Positions 34,201-46,650 of a DNA stretch of 64,000 bases are shown piece by piece (the stretch's first letter is position 1; every line of letters starts with the position of its first letter). The translations under genes were made by a program, and so were the position numbers. This DNA is from Crossaster papposus (taxonomy: Eukaryota; Echinodermata; Asteroidea; Velatida; Solasteridae): the NCBI GenBank assembly GCA_037893245.1, contig JBAIAA010000244.1, positions 186,001 to 250,000 on the forward strand, in the 5' to 3' direction. The notes beneath the pieces were generated by a model. The model saw only the letters and a list, made by a program, of their open reading frames with translations, was not told where the DNA came from and made no database searches.

Positions 34201-37200
34201 GTTTAGGTTTGTTCCAGTGAGAAATTTCGCAATATTTTTGCTCAGATGTCGAGCAGGCGAGTGTCTCTTCATTCTCGAACAACGTTGAGGTTCGCAGCTC
34301 AGATATAAGTTCATAAAATTATCCTCATTCGCAGCCATGTTTTCTGATGTGTTTGTATGTACACGTGTATTGCCACATAGGCATATGCCGCCAGGGTCCT
34401 GACGCATGAGTCTCTCAGTTTGGGTTTCTTCTAGTGAGAAATTTGGCAATATTTTGGCTCTGATGTCGAGCTGGCGAGTGTCTCTTCATCCTCGAACTAC
34501 GTTGAGGTTCGCAGCTCAGATATAAGTTTATAAAATTATCCTCATTGGCAGCCATGTTTTCTGATGTGTATGTATGTACACGTGTATTGCCGCTTAGGCC
34601 TATGCCGCCAGTGTCCTGACGTTAGCTCAGATGTGGAGGTGGTGAATGTTTCTTCATTCTCGAACTACGTTGAGGTTCGCAGCTCAGATATAAGTCGACA
34701 AAAATATCTTCATTCGCAGCCATGTTTTCTGATGTGTTTGTATGTACACGTGTATTGCCACATAGGCATATGCCGCCAGTGTCCTGACGCATGAGTATCT
34801 CAGTTTAGGTTTGTTCCAGTGAGAAATTTGGCAATATTTTTGCTCAGATGTCGGACTGGTGAGTGTCTCTTCATTCTCGAACAACGTTGAGGCTCGCAGC
34901 TCAAATATAAGTAGACAAAATGAATCTCATTCGCAGCCATGGTTTCTGATGTGTATGTATGTACACGTGTATTGCCACATAGGCATATGCCGCCAGTGTC
35001 CTGACGCATGAGTCTCGCAGTTTAAGTTTGTTCCAGTGAGAAATTTGGCAATATTTTGGCTCACATGTCGAGCTTGTGAGTGTCTCCTCATTCTCGAACA
35101 ACGTTGAGGTTCGCAGCTCAGATATATGTCGAGAACATCATCCTCATTCGCAGCCATGTTTTCTGATGTGTATGTATGTACACGTGTATTGCCACATAGG
35201 CCTATGCCGCCAGTATCCTGACGCATGAGTCTCTCAGTTTGGGTTTTTTCCAGTGAGAAATTTGGCAATATTTTGGCTCGGATGTCGAGCTGTTGAGTGT
35301 CTCTATAATCTCGAACAACGCAGCTCAGATATATGTCAAGAAAAATATCCTCATTCGCAGCCATGTTTTCTGATGTGTTTGTATGTACACGTGTAGTGCC
35401 ACATAGGCATATGCCGCCAGTGTCCTGACGCATGAGTCTCTCAGTTTATGTTTGTTCCAGTGAGAAATTTGGCAATATTTTGGCTCAGATGTCGAGCTGA
35501 TGAGTGTCTCTTCATTCTCGAACAACGTTGAGGTTCGCAGCTCAGATACATGTCGAGAACATTATCATGTCACCAGTGTCCAGAAGCATGAGTCTCAAAG
35601 TTTGGTTTTTTTTCCAGTGAGAAATTTGGCAATATTTTGGCTCGGATGTCGAGCTTGTGAGTGTCTCTTTATTCTCGAACAACATTGAGGTTCGCAGCTC
35701 AGATATATGTTTTCTTATGTTTATGCGTGTACACGTGTATTGCCGCATAGGCCTATGCTGCCAGTGTCCTGACGCATGTGTCTCAAAGTTTTGGTCTCTT
35801 CCGGTGATAATTTTGGCGATATGTTAGCTCAGATGTGGAGGTGGTGAATGTCTCTTCATTCTCCAACAACGTTGAGGTTCGCAGCTCAGATATATGTCGA
35901 GAAAAATATCCTCATTCGCAGGCATGTTTTCTGATGTGTTTGTATGTACACGTGTATTGCCACATAGGCATATGCCGCCAGTAACCTGACGCATGAGTCT
36001 CTCAGTTTGGGTTTTTTCCAGTGAGAAATTTGGAAATATTTTGGCTCAGATGTCGAGCTGGTGAGTGTCTCCTCATTCTCGAACAACGTTGAGGTTTGCA
36101 GCTCAGATATATGTCGAGAACATTATCCTCATTCGCAGCCATGTTTTCTGATGTGTATGTATGTACACGTGTATTGCCACATAGGCCTATGCCGCCAGTA
36201 ACCTGACGCATGAGTCTCTCAGTTTGGGTTTTTTCCAGTGAGAAATTTGGCAATATTTTGGCTCGGATGTCGAGCTGGTGAGTGTCTCTATAATCTCGAA
36301 CAACGTTGAGGCTCGCAGCTCAGATATATGTCGAGAAAAATATCCTCATTCGCAGCCATGTTTTCTGATGTGTTTGTATGTACACGTGTAGTGCCACATA
36401 GGCATATGCCGCCAGTGTCCTGACGCATGAGTCTCACAGTTTGGGTTTTTTTCAGTGAGAAATTTGGAAATATTTTGGCTCAGATGTCGAGCTGGCGAGT
36501 GTCTCTTCATTCTCGAACAACGTTGAGGTTCGCAGCTCAGATATAAGTTCATCAAATTATCCTCATTCGCAGCCATGTTTTATTATGTTTATGCGTGTAC
36601 ACGTGTATTGCCGCATAGGCCTATGCCGCCAGTGTCCTGACGCATGAGTCTCAGAGTTGTGGTCTTTTCTGGTGAGAATTTTTGGCGATATGTTAGCTCA
36701 GATGTGGAGGTGGTGAATGTTTCTTCATTCTCGAACAACATTGAGGTTCGCAGCTCAGATATATGTCGAGAACATTATCCTCATTTGCAGCCATGTTTTC
36801 TGATGTGTATGTATGTACACGTGTATTCCCACATATGCCTATGCCGCCAGTATCCTGACGCATGAGTCTTTCAGTTTGTTTGTTTTCCAGTGAGAAATTT
36901 GGTAATATTTTGGCTCGGATGTCGAGCTGGTGAGTGTCTTTTTATTCTCGAACAACGTTGAGGTTCGCAGCTCAAATATATGTCGAGAAAATTGTCCTCA
37001 TTCGCATCCATGTTTTCTCATGTGTATGTATGTACACGTGTATTACCGCATAGGCCTATGCTGCCAGTGTCCTGACAAATGAGTCTCACAGTTTTTGGTT
37101 TTTTTCAGTGAGAAATTTGGAAATATTTTGGCTCAGATGTCGAGCTGGCGAGTGTCTCTTCATTCTCGAACAACGTTGAGGTTCGCAGCTCAGATATAAG

Positions 37201-40200
37201 TTCATCAAATTATCCTCATTCGCAGCCATGTTTTCTGAGGTGTTTGTATGTACACGTGTAGTGCCACATAGGCATATGCCGCCAGTGTCCTGACGCATGA
37301 GTTTCTCAGTTCAGGTTTGTTCCAGTGAGAAATTTGGCAATATTTTGGCTCAGATGTCGAGCTGATGAGTGTCTCTTCATTCTCGAACAACGTTGAGGTT
37401 CGCAGCTCAGATATAAGTTCATAAAATCATCCTCATTCGCAGCCATGTTTTCTTATGTTTATGCGTGTACACGTGTATTGCCGCATAGGCCTATGCCGCC
37501 AGTGTTCTGACGCATGTGTCTCAAAGTTTTGGTCTCTTCCGGTGAGAATTTTGGCGATATGTTAGCTCAGATGTGGAGGTGGTGAATGTCTCTTCATTCT
37601 CGAACAACGTTGAGGTTCGCAGCTCAGATATATGTCGAGAACATTATCCTCATTCGCAGCCATGTTTTCTGATGTGTATGTATGTACACGTGTATTCCCA
37701 CATAGGCCTATGCCGCCAGTATCCTGACGCATGAGTCTCCCAGTTTGTTTGTTTTCCAGTGAGAAATTTGGTAATATTTTGGCTCGGATGTCGAGCTGGT
37801 GAGTGTCTTTTTATTCTCGAACAACGTTGAGGTTCGCAGCTCAAATATATGTCGAGAAAATTGTCCTCATTCGCATCCATGTTTTCTCATGTGTATGTAT
37901 GTACACGTGTATTACCGCATAGGCCTATGCTGCCAGTGTCCTGACAAATGAGTCTCACAGTTTTGGTTTTTTTCAGTGAGAAATTTGGAAATATTTTGGC
38001 TCAGATGTCGAGCTGGCGAGTGTCTCTTCATTCTCGAACAACGTTGAGGTTCGCAGCTCAGATATAAGTTCATCAAATTATCCTCATTCGCAGCCATGTT
38101 TTCTGAGGTGTTTGTATGTACACGTGTAGTGCCACATAGGCATATGCCGCCAGTGTCCTGACGCATGAGTCTCTCAGTTTAGGTTTGTTCCAGTGAGAAA
38201 TTTGGCAATATTTTGGCTCAGATGTCGAGCTGGTGAGTGTCTCTTCATTCTCGAACAACGTTGAGGTTCGCAGCCCAGATATATGTCGAGAAAAATATCC
38301 TCATTCGCAGCCATGTTTTCTGATGTGTATGTATGTACACGTGTATTACCACATAGGCCTATGCCGCCAGTGTCCTGACCCATGAGTCTAAAAGTTTTGG
38401 TCTCTTCCGGTGAGAATGTTTGCGATGTGTTAGCACAGATGTGGAGGTGGTGAATGTCTCTTCATTCTCCAACAACGTTGAGGTTCGCAACTCAGATATA
38501 TGTCGAGAACATTATCCTCATTCGCAGCCATGTTTTCTGATGTGTATGTATGTACACGTGTATTACCACATAGGCCTATGCCGTCAGTATCCTGACGCAT
38601 GAGTCTCTCAGTTTGGGTTTTTTCCAGTGAGAAATGTTGCAATATTTTGGCTCGGATGTCGAGCTGGTGAGTGTCTCTTCATTCTCGAACAACGTTGAGG
38701 CTCGCAGCTCAGATATATGTCGAGAAAAATGTCCTCATTCGCAGCCATGTTTTCTTATGTGTATGGATGTACACGTGTATTGCCTCAGAGGCCTATGCCG
38801 CCAGTGTCCTGACACATGAGTCTCACAGTTTTGTTTTTTTCCAGTGAGAAATTTGGAAATATTTTGGCTCAGATGTCGAGCTGGCGAGTGTCTCTTCATT
38901 CTCGAACAACGTTGAGGTTCGCAGCTCAGATATAAGTTCATAAAATTATCCTCATTCGCAGCCATGTTTTCTTATGTTTATGCGTGTACATGTGTATTGC
39001 CGCATAGGCCTATGCCGCCAGTGTCCTGACGCATGAGTCTCAAAGTTGTGGTCTCTTCCGGTGAGAATTTTTGGCGATATGTTAGCTCAGATGTGGAGGT
39101 GGTGAATGTTTCTTTATTCTCCAACAACGTTGAGGTTCGCAGCTCAGATATATGTCGAGAAAAATATCCTCATTCGCAGGCATGTTTTCTGATGTGTTTG
39201 TATGTACACGTGTATTGCCACATAGGCATATGCCGCCAGTGTCCTGACGCATGAGTCTCTCAGTTTAGGTTTGTTCCAGTGAGAAATTTGGCAATATTTT
39301 GGCTCAGATGTCGAGCTGGTGAGTGTCTATTAATTCTCGAACAACGTTGAGGTTCGCAGCTCAGATATATGTCGAGAACATTATCCTCATTCGCAGCCAT
39401 GTTTTCTGATGTGTTTGTATGTACACTTGTAGTGCCACATAGGCATATGCCGCCAGTGTCCTGACGCATGAGTTTCTCAGTTCAGGTTTGTTCCAGTGAG
39501 AAATTTGGCAATATTTTGGCTCAGATGTCGAGCTAATGAGTGTCTCTTCATTCTCGAACAACGTTGAGGTTCGCAGCTCAGATATAAGTTCATAAAATTA
39601 TCCTCATTCGCAGCCATGTTTTCTTATGTTTATGCGTGTACATGTGTATTGCCGCATAGGCCTATGCCGCCAGTGTCCTGACGCATGAGTCTCAAAGTTG
39701 TGGTCTCTTCCGGTGAGAATTTTTGGCGATATGTTAGCTCAGATGTGGAGGTGGTGAATGTTTCTTTATTCTCCAACAACGTTGAGGTTCGCAGCTCAGA
39801 TATATGTCGAGAACATTATCCTCATTCGCAGCCATGTTTTCTGATGTGTATGTATGTACACGTGTATTGCCACATAGGCCTATGCCGCCAGTATCCTGAC
39901 GCATGAGTCTCTCAGTTTGGGTTTTTTCCAGTGAGAAATTTGGCAATATTTTGGCTCGGATGTCGAGCTGGTGAGTGTCTCTATAATCTCGAACAACGTT
40001 GAGGCTCGCAGCTCAGATATATGTCGAGAAAAATATCCTCATTCGCAGCCATGTTTTCTGATGTGTTTGTATGTACACGTGTAGTGCCACATAGGCATAT
40101 GCCGCCAGTGTCCTGACGCATGAGTCTCTCAGTTTGGGTTTTTTCCAGTCAGAAATTTGGTAATATTTTGGCTCGGATGTCGAGCTGGTGAGTGTCTCTT

Positions 40201-41689
40201 CATTCTCGAACAACGTTGAGGTTCGCAGCTCAGATATAAGTTCATCAAATTATCCTCATTCGCAGCCATGTTTTCTTATGTTTATGCGTGTACACGTGTA
40301 TTGCCGCATAGGCCTATGCCGCCAGTGTCCTGACGCATGTGTCGCGAAGTTTTGGTCTCTTCCGGTGATAATTTTGGCGATATGTTAGCTCAGATGTTGA
40401 GGTGGTGAATGTCTCTTCATTCTCCAACAACGTTGAGGTTCGCAGCTCAGATATATGTCGAGAAAAATATCCTCATTCGCAGGCATGTTTTCTGATGTGT
40501 TTGTATGTACACGTGTATTGCCACATAGGCATATGCCGCCAGTGTCCTGACGCATGAGTCTCTCAGTTTAGGTTTGTTCCAGTGAGAAATTTGGCAATAT
40601 TTTGGCTCAGATGTCGAGCTGGTGAGTGTCTCTTAATTCTCGAACAACGTTGAGGTTCGCAGCTCAGATATATGTCGAGAACATTATCCTCATTCGCAGC
40701 CATGTTTTCTGATGTGTTTGTATGTACACGTGTAGTGCCACATAGGCATATGCCGCCAGTGTCCTGACGCATGAGTTTCTCAGTTCAGGTTTGTTCCAGT
40801 GAGAAATTTGGCAATATTTTGGCTCAGATGTCGAGCTGATGAGTGTCTCTTCATTCTCGAACAACGTTGAGGTTCGCAGCTCAGATATAAGTTCATAAAA
40901 TTATCCTCATTCGCAGCCATGTTTTCTTATGTTTATGCGTGTACACGTGTATTGCCGCATATGCCTATGCCGCCAGTGTTCTGACGCATGTGTCTCAAAG
41001 TTTTGGTCTCTTCCGGTGAGAATTTTGGCGATATTTTGGCTCAGATGTGGAGGTGGTGAATGTCTCTTCATTCTCGAACAACGTTGAGGCTCGCAGTTCA
41101 GATATATGTCGAGATAAATATCCTCATTCGCAGCCATGTTTTCTGATGTGTTTGCATGTACACGTGTAGTGCCACATAGGCATATGCCGCCAGTGTCCTG
41201 ACGCATGAGTCTTTCAGTTTAGGTTTGTTCCAGTGAGAAATTTGGCAATATTTTGGCTCAGATGTCGAGCTGGTGAGTGTCTCTTCATTCTCGAACAACG
41301 TTGAGGTTCGCAGCTCAGATATATGTCGAGAACATTATCCTCATTCGCAGCCATGTTTTCTGATGTGTATGTATGTACACGTGTATTGCCACATAGGCCT
41401 ATGCCGTCAGTATCCTGACGCATGAGTCTCTTAGTTTGGTTTTTTTCCAGTGAGAAATTTCGCAATATTTTGGCTCGGATGTTGAGCTGGTGAGTGTCTC
41501 TATAATCTCGAACAACGTTGAGGCTCGCAGCTCAGATATATGTCGAGAAAAATATCCTCATTCGCAGCCATGTTTTCCGATGTGTTTGTATGTACACGTG
41601 TAGTGCCACATAGGCTTATGCCGCCAGTGTCCTGACGCATGAGTTTCTCAGTTTAGGTTTGTTCCAGTGAGAAATTTGGCAATATTTTG

Positions 41690-44600
41690 GCTCAGATGTC
41701 GAGCTGATGAGTTTCTCTTCATTCTCGAACAACGTTGAGGTTCGCAGCTCAGATATAAGTTCATAAAATTATCCTCATTCGCAGCCATGTTTTCTTATGT
41801 TTATGCGTGTACACGTGTATTGCCGCATAGGCCTATGCCGCCAGTGTTCTGACGCATGTGTCTCAAAGTTTTGGTCTCTTCCGGTGAGAATTTTGGCGAT
41901 ATGTTAGCTCAGATGTGGAGGTGGTGAATGTCTCTTCATTCTCGAACAACGTTGAGGCTCGCAGTTCAGATATATGTCGAGATAAATATCCTCATTCGCA
42001 GCCATGTTTTCTGATGTGTTTGCATGTACACGTGTAGTGCCACATAGGCATATGCCGCCAGTGTCCTGACGCATGAGTCTCTCAGTTTAGGTTTGTTCCA
42101 GTGAGAAATTTGGCAATATTTTGGCTCAGATGTCGAGCTGGTGAGTGTCTCTTCATTCTCGAACAACGTTGAGGTTCGCAGCTCAGATATATGTCGAGAA
42201 CATTATCCTCATTCGCAGCCATGTTTTCTGATGTGTATGTATGTACACGTGTATTGCCACATAGGCCTATGCCGCCAGTATCCTGACGCATGAGTCTCTT
42301 AGTTTGGTTTTTTTCCAGTGAGAAATTTCGCAATATTTTGGCTCGGATGTCGAGCTGGTGAGTGTCTCTATAATCTCGAACAACGTTGAGGCTCGCAGCT
42401 CAGATATATGTCGAGAAAAATATCCTCATTCGCAGCCATGTTTTCTGATGTGTTTGTATGTACACGTGTAGTGCCACGTAGGCTTATGCCGCCAGTGTCC
42501 TGACGCATGAGTTTCTCAGTTTAGGTTTGTTCCAGTGAGAAATTTGGCAATATTTTGGCTCAGATGTCGAGCTGATGAGTTTCTCTTCATTCTCGAACAA
42601 CGTTCAGCTTCGCAGCTCAGATAAATGTCGAGAACATTATCATGTCACCAGTGTCCAGAAGCATGAGTCTCACAGTTTGGGTTTTTTTCCAGTGAGAAAT
42701 TTGGCAATATTTGGGCTCGGATGTCGAGCTGGTGAGTGTCTCTTCATTCTCGAACAACGTTGAGCTTCGCAGCTCAGATACATGTCGAGAACATTATCAT
42801 GTCACCAGTGTCCAGAAGCATGAGTCTCTCAGTTTAGGTTTGTTCCAGTGAGAAATTTGGCAATATTTTGGCTAAAATGTCGAGCTGGTGAGTGTCTCTT
42901 CATTCTCGAACAACGTTGAGGTTCGCAGCTCAGATATATGTCGAGAACTTTATCCTCATTCGCAGCCATGTTTTCTGATGTCTATTAATTTCCCCAGTTG
43001 TATCCCCAGGCCTATGCCGCCAGTATCCTGACGCATGAGTCTCTCAGTTTGGTTTTTTTCCAGTGAGAAATTTGGTAATATTTTGGCTCGGATGTCGAGC
43101 TGGTGAGTGTCTCTTCATTCTCGAACAACGTTGAGGATCGCAGCTCAGATAGAAGTTCATAAAATGATCCTCATTCGCAGCCATGTTTTTTATGTTTATG
43201 CGTGTACACGTGTATTGCCGCATAGGCCTATGCCGCCAGTGTTCTGACGCATGTGTCTCAAAGTTTTGGTCTCTTCCGGTGAGAATTTTGGCGATATGTT
43301 AGCTCAGATGTGGAGGTGGTGAATGTCTCTTCATTCTCGAACAACGTTGAGGCTCGCAGCTCAGATATATGTCGAGAAAAATATCCTCATTCGCAGCCAT
43401 GTTTTCTGATGTGTTTGCATGTACACGTGTAGTGCCACATAGGCATATGCCGCCAGTGTCCTGACGCATGAGTCTCTCAGTTTAGGTTTGTTCCAGTGAG
43501 AAATTTGGCAATATTTTGGCTCAGATGTCGAGCTGGTGAGTGTCTCTTCATTCTCGAACAACGTTGAGGTTCGCAGCTCAGATATATGTCGAGAACATTA
43601 TCCTCATTCGCAGCCATGTTTTCTGATGTGTATGTATGTACACGTGTATTGCCACATAGGCCTATGCCGCCAGTATCCTGACGCATGAGTCTCTCAGTTT
43701 GGGTTTTTTCAAGTGAGAAATTTGGCAATATTTTGGCTCGGATGTCGAGCTGGTGAGTGTCTCTATAATCTCGAACAAAGTTGAGGCTCTCAGCTCAGAT
43801 TTATGTCGAGAACAATATCCTCATTCGCAGCCATGTTTTCTGATGTGTTTGTATGTACACATGTAGTGCCACATAGGCATATGCCGCCAGTGTCCTGACG
43901 CATGAGTCTCTCAGTTTAGGTTTGTTCCAGTGAGAAATTTGGCAATATTTTGGCTCAGATGTCGAACTGGTGAGTGTCTCTTCATTCTCGAACAACGTTG
44001 AGGTTCGCAGCTCAGATATATGTCGAGAACATTATCCTCATTCGCAGCCATGTTTTCTGATGTGTATGTATGTACACGTGTATTGCCACATAGGCCTATG
44101 CCGCCAGTGTCCTGAGGCATGAGTCTCTCAGTTTGGGTTTTTTCCAGTGAGAAATTTGGCAATATTTTGGCTCAGATGTCGAACTGATGAGTTTCTCTTC
44201 ATTCTCGAACAACGTTGAGGTTCGCAGCTCAGATATAAGTTCATAAAATTATCCTCATTCGCAGCCATGTTTTCTTATGTTTATGCGTGTACACGTGTAT
44301 TGCCGCATAGGCCTATGCCGCCAGTGTTCTGACGCATGTGTCTCAAAGTTTTGGTCTCTTCCGGTGAGAATTTTGGCGATATGTTAGCTCAGATGTGGAG
44401 GTGGTGAATGTCTCTTCATTCTCGAACAACGTTGAGGCTCGCAGTTCAGATATATGTCGAGATAAATATCCTCATTCGCAGCCATGTTTTCTGATGTGTT
44501 TGCATGTACACGTGTAGTGCCACATAGGCATATGCCGCCAGTGTCCTGACGCATGAGTCTCTCAGTTTAGGTTTGTTCCAGTGAGAAATTTGGCAATATT

Positions 44601-46650
44601 TTGGCTCAGATGTCGAGCTGGTGAGTGTCTCTTCATTCTCGAACAACGTTGAGGTTCGCAGCTCAGATATATGTCGAGAACATTATCCTCATTCGCAGCC
44701 ATGTTTTCTGATGTGTATGTATGTACACGTGTATTGCCACATAGGCCTATGCCGCCAGTATCCTGACGCATGAGTCTCTTAGTTTGGTTTTTTTCCAGTG
44801 AGAAATTTCGCAATATTTTGGCTCGGATGTCGAGCTGGTGAGTGTCTCTATAATCTCGAACAACGTTGAGGCTCGCAGCTCAGATATATGTCGAGAAAAA
44901 TATCCTCATTCGCAGCCATGTTTTCTGATGTGTTTGTATGTACACGTGTAGTGCCACATAGGCTTATGCCGCCAGTGTCCTGACGCATGAGTTTCTCAGT
45001 TTAGGTTTGTTCCAGTGAGAAATTTGGCAATATTTTGGCTCAGATGTCGAGCTGATGAGTTTCTCTTCATTCTCGAACAACGTTCAGCTTCGCAGCTCAG
45101 ATAAATGTCGAGAACATTATCATGTCACCAGTGTCCAGAAGCATGAGTCTCACAGTTTGGGTTTTTTTCCAGTGAGAAATTTGGCAATATTTGGGCTCGG
45201 ATGTCGAGCTGGTGAGTGTCTCTTCATTCTCGAACAACGTTGAGCTTCGCAGCTCAGATACATGTCGAGAACATTATCATGTCACCAGTGTCCAGAAGCA
45301 TGAGTCTCTCAGTTTAGGTTTGTTCCAGTGAGAAATTTGGCAATATTTTGGCTCAAATGTCGAGCTGGTGAGTGTCTCTTCATTCTCGAACAACGTTGAG
45401 GTTCGCAGCTCAGATATATGTCGAGAACTTTATCCTCATTCGCAGCCATGTTTTCTGATGTCTATTAATTTCCCCAGTTGTATCCCCAGGCCTATGCCGC
45501 CAGTATCCTGACGCATGAGTCTCTCAGTTTGGTTTTTTTCCAGTGAGAAATTTGGTAATATTTTGGCTCGGATGTCGAGCTGGTGAGTGTCTCTTCATTC
45601 TCGAACAACGTTGAGGATCGCAGCTCAGATAGAAGTTCATAAAATTATCCTCATTCGCAGCCATGTTTTTTATGTTTATGGGTGTACACGTGTATTGCCG
45701 CATAGGCCTATGCCGCCAGTGTTCTGACGCATGTGTCTCAAAGTTTTGGTCTCTTCCGGTGAGAATTTTGGCGATATGTTAGCTCAGATGTGGAGGTGGT
45801 GAATGTCTCTTCATTCTCGAACAACGTTGAGGCTCGCAGCTCAGATATATGTCGAGAAAAATATCCTCATTCGCAGCCATGTTTTCTGATGTGTTTGCAT
45901 GTACACGTGTAGTGCCACATAGGCATATGCCGCCAGTGTCCTGACGCATGAGTCTCTCAGTTTAGGTTTGTTCCAGTGAGAAATTTGGCAATATTTTGGC
46001 TCAGATGTCGAGCTGGTGAGTGTCTCTTCATTCTCGAACAACGTTGAGGTTCGCAGCTCAGATATATGTCGAGAACATTATCCTCATTGGCAGCCATGTT
46101 TTCTGATGTGTATGTATGTACACGTGTATTGCCACATAGGCCTATGCCGCCAGTATCCTGACGCATGAGTCTCTCAGTTTGGGTTTTTTCCAGTGAGAAA
46201 TTTGGCAATATTTTGGCTCGGATGTCGAGCTGGTGAGTGTCTCTATAATCTCGAACAAAGTTGAGGCTCTCAGCTCAGATTTATGTCGAGAACAATATCC
46301 TCATTCGCAGCCATGTTTTCTGATGTGTTTGTATGTACACATGTAGTGCCACATAGGCATATGCCGCCAGTGTCCTGACGCATGAGTCTCTCAGTTTAGG
46401 TTTGTTCCAGTGAGAAATTTGGCAATATTTTGGCTCAGATGTCGAACTGGTGAGTGTCTCTTCATTCTCGAACAACGTTGAGGTTCGCAGCTCAGATATA
46501 TGTCGAGAACATTATCCTCATTCGCAGCCATGTTTTCTGATGTGTATGTATGTACACGTGTATTGCCACATAGGCCTATGCCGCCAGTGTCCTGAGGCAT
46601 GAGTCTCTCAGTTTGGGTTTTTTCCAGTGATAAATTTGGCAATATTTTGG
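41690..46650. repeat. Two copies of a 2480-bp higher-order unit containing two short monomers
   Basis: 41690-44170 and 44170-46650 match almost base for base. Each holds two 156-bp short monomers and one monomer with the odd TCTATTAATTTCCCCAG patch (42981 and 45461). Part of a third copy follows to about 48.5 kb with a different order. Confidence 0.85.
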
